Positions 60,853-64,000 of a stretch of 64,000 nucleotides of DNA are shown here, in pieces. Both the position numbers and the translations under genes were made by a program. The notes under the pieces are model-generated. The model ran no database searches and was not told the origin of the DNA. It worked only from the letters and a program-made list of their open reading frames with translations. Origin of the DNA: Chionis minor (Eukaryota; Chordata; Aves; Charadriiformes; Chionididae); NCBI GenBank assembly GCA_013398295.1, contig VZSF01000117.1, positions 62,001-126,000 on the forward strand, written 5' to 3'. The first letter of the stretch is position 1. Each line of letters starts with the position of its first letter.

Positions 60853-62433
60853 AACCAGCAAAGAATTTACTCACGGGCACAAAATTCATTATTGTAAAAG
60901 TAGGGCAATAATCAGGTTTCAAGAATTGTTACATTGGTGAAATTAAGAACAAATCTGGAAGGAAGTACACAGATTTGCTACATTCCTCTTGAAACAAAGA
61001 TAAAAGTCAACAAGGAAGCTAACGTGGCTGTTGTGTATTTGTGAGGACTGCCACTCATACGCCTATGTTGTCTAATAATAAAAAAGCAAAACTCCTCCTA
61101 TATGTTTTATATAATCTCAGTTTAACATCTGAGGAACTGAATTCAGGAGAGACAGGACTATAATCTCCCAGACTTGTAGCTTTGGTTCCAAAGGGAAAAA
61201 AGACTCAAGCTTTCAATATTTAGTTCTTGATCAAAAGAGGATACTAAAGCATGCTGGGCATGAACTTTGAAGAGGAAGTCCTCTCTCTAATTTGTTGATC
61301 CAGGAGGGATTGCACTTGGAAACATCAAGGCTAATCAGAGAACTGAGAGCAAAAAAAGCAGCTCCTTCACCTTCCAAGAATTCCCATCATCCTTAAGCTG
61401 GAGTTCTTTGAAAAATGCTAGTAGATTGGCCCACTTCACTTTCATGTTTCTATCCCTAAGTGATTTCAAATTAATTATATTCAGCATTTTTATCTAGTTG
61501 CCAACTCTGCTTTTTCTTATCCTGACCTCTGTGAGTAAGATAGGTTTTCCTCCTTGCATGTTACCATCAATAGAGGTTTCTGCTATAAGTTAGGCTGCCA
61601 ACTAGATCTTGGTATTCCCTTTGCCATTGGATTAGATAGTCTGTGGCTTCACAGCAAGACTTCAGGTGCTTTGCATTTGTATTTAATAATCTGAAAATAC
61701 ACAGCTGAGGATACTAGTTATGTTTTCAGCCTGTGTCGTACCTCATGCAGTGAGAGCTACATAGCTAGTAATTTCTCAGCAAGCTAATTAATGCCAGCTA
61801 ATGTTAATTAATGTGTCTGTAGATAAATTTGCTGTCAGCCATACCCCAAATGAGCTATTGCAGTAACCAGATATGATGGAATTCACCCAGGAAATTAGTG
61901 TTTTCATAAAATCTTAGCATTTTTGCACAGTAATACACACAACTCTGATGGTGAGTTTGGACTTTGTTAGAGGTATGAAGACTGGCAGGTCCACTCTGCC
62001 CAGGGCCCTCTCTGCATGTGCAGTAAGGATGATGATTCCCACATATGCCAGTCCTACAGCTCATGTGCAGAGACGTACAAATTCCCCAGAAGCAGAAGTT
62101 CTTTTATATCTCTATGTCTCCCTGGGCACACACACAGTAGATTTGATCTGTACACAATCTGTAAAAACTTGTCACGAATTTAAAGGTAAGTGGTAGTCCT
62201 GGAAGTTGGCTATGGAGAAATCTGATAGATCTCTGCTCGAAATAGAAGAGGAGTGATAGATTACTGCTAAAAAGATTGGTTTTCCCATAAATTCATGCAA
62301 TTGTCAGGTCTGATTTCTTTCATAGTGTCACACTCTCAGCTGAAGTTTTTTTAGTTTATAATCAATGTCACTTGGAAGGTTTTTTGGTGACACATCTTCT
62401 TTTCCCCTTTGTCTTTTATGATTTTCGGGGGGG

Positions 62434-62544
62434 NNNNNNNNNNNNNNNNNNNNNNNNNNNNNNNNNNNNNNNNNNNNNNNNNNNNNNNNNNNNNNNNNNN
62501 NNNNNNNNNNNNNNNNNNNNNNNNNNNNNNNNNNNNNNNNNNNN
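62434..62544. other. Assembly gap (111 N)
   Basis: The run of N starts directly after seven G bases. The gap may hide GC-rich or repetitive sequence that was hard to read, and its stated length may not be real. Confidence 0.99.
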
Positions 62545-64000
62545 AACCTGAACTGTACATCAGATCTTCCTACAGATCATCTCTGCCCTTTATTACATGG
62601 TTATTCTAAAGACTGTGGGAAAAGAACCTTTTAAACCTCAAGTTTTTTTGGTGGGGAAAAAAAAAGTATTTTTTTATGTAGTTATCCTGTGCATCCTTAC
62701 TGTGTCCATTTAAAATTAATGTTTTAAAAGAAAAGGTAAGACCAAACCTTAGAAATACACATCACAATGTCTGTACACTGATTAAAAGTTTCAAAATTAC
62801 ACACTATACATTAGCCTTTTTTGCAGGTTTTGCATATGAAGGAAATAGGTATATATCTGCACTGTAGATATATACTTTGTAGGACTTTCTGTGTCTATTT
62901 CATGGCCACAATAATGTTTACAGACCATTTTCAAATGCTTTTAAATAGTCAGATGAAGTAATGATTATGGCTGCTCCAGAGCTAAAGGTGATCTCCAAAA
63001 TGCTCATGTTATCTGATATTTTTGTCTCTTATTTTTACATACTAATTTTGGAACAAATCTGGAAAGAATGATCTGCACCGATTTCTTGCCTTTATATTCA
63101 TCAGAAAAGGTGAATTTATAGGGAAAAACTGAGTACAGTAGAACAACCTTTTCTCATCACAATAAGAACAGAAATAAGAAAAAATGTTTTTGGTCAAATG
63201 CCCTTTCTTTTTTTTCCCGAGTGTAACTACAATGGACCTAGTAGTGTTATTTAACGATTTATGAATAGTAAAAAATTGCTATGCTTGTGATGGTCCAAGG
63301 AGATAAGATGAGGTTTTCAGATAGAAGTAATATCTTTTATTAGACCAAGGGCTACATTATTTTAAAAAGGAATGCTTTTGGACCCCTAGCTTTTTATCGC
63401 ACCTTAGATAAGAGCAAAGGACTTCAAGCTTAAAACAGGCTAAGGATAATTGCTCAGAGCTGAATTTCATTATGCTAATCAATTAGAAAAGCTGCAAGAT
63501 TTGCAAGGTTAGACGATTCTCTGTGGAGCAAAGGTAGTTGTGAGCAAGAGAACCATAAGAGTCTTAAGAGCAGTGACGTGAAGCTGTGAGATAATTGATG
63601 TATTTTGGATTACCATGCTGGGTTTTTTTTCTGCAGAAGTGATGTTTTTAATGAGTTAAAAACATTTGTAAATTAACAGAAAATCTGGATTTCCATGGGG
63701 TTATTACAATACAGTGATGGTGATGTTTTTTCTTGGACTCCAAATAAAAGCTGCGCAGCTTTTCTGCCAAGAATGGCAGCCCGGCACTCAAAATACTGAA
63801 AGGCTAGGAAGATGCCAAAGGCACAGAAATTGCTACCTAGCTACCTGTTTATTTCTTTATTTTGGACAAGACGGAGTGGTTGAAGTGCATAAGAAGCACA
63901 GCTGTTAAAGTCTATCCCGGACTTTTGTAGGATAGTTCACAGGCAGAGAAGGTAGCAGAAGAGAAGCAGAACTGCCTGTATCCTCTGCAGGGTTGTGATG

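Overview
This is a vertebrate nuclear-genome window, most likely from a bird. It carries most of one protein-coding gene, RORB (RAR-related orphan receptor beta, NR1F2), on the minus strand. Nine consecutive coding exons (numbered 2-10 on the usual vertebrate RORB model) run from 56842 down to the stop codon at 21550. All have GT-AG borders and their phases join without a break. Together they supply 1373 coding bases; adding the 7 coding bases expected from the unseen exon 1 gives 459 residues, the standard length of the RORB1 isoform. The bird assignment rests on two LTRs, one with the layout of a familiar avian ERVL-type LTR, on a CR1 LINE remnant, and on the fairly short introns. It is an inference, and I cannot name the species.

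Layout from low to high coordinates. 1-13364 is probably the 3' flank of RORB, with no recognisable gene. It holds a solo LTR with an intact 5-bp target duplication (4425-5071), a CpG-rich block (7951-8400) and a second LTR that abuts it (8401-8933). About 13365-21549 is probably the long RORB 3' UTR, whose end I could not fix. The coding exons then follow: exon 10 (21550-21705), 9 (22181-22293), 8 (27473-27583), 7 (28647-28754), 6 (30570-30702), 5 (31913-32034), 4 (49082-49483), 3 (52208-52349) and 2 (56757-56842). From 56843 to 64000 is the start of intron 1, with an assembly gap at 62434-62544. Exon 1, its promoter and any alternative first exon are not visible.

The exons build the usual nuclear receptor. 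Exons 2 and 3 each encode one C4 zinc finger, exon 4 encodes the C-terminal extension and hinge, and exons 5-10 encode the ligand-binding domain ending in the AF-2 helix. Nearly all other open frames look like chance frames in AT-rich non-coding DNA. The non-coding observations I rate highest are a 42-bp inverted repeat (40/42 matching) in intron 2, a 211-codon plus-strand open frame in intron 8 that ends at a poly(A) signal, and the CpG-rich block beside the second LTR. I found no clear evidence of a new biological system.
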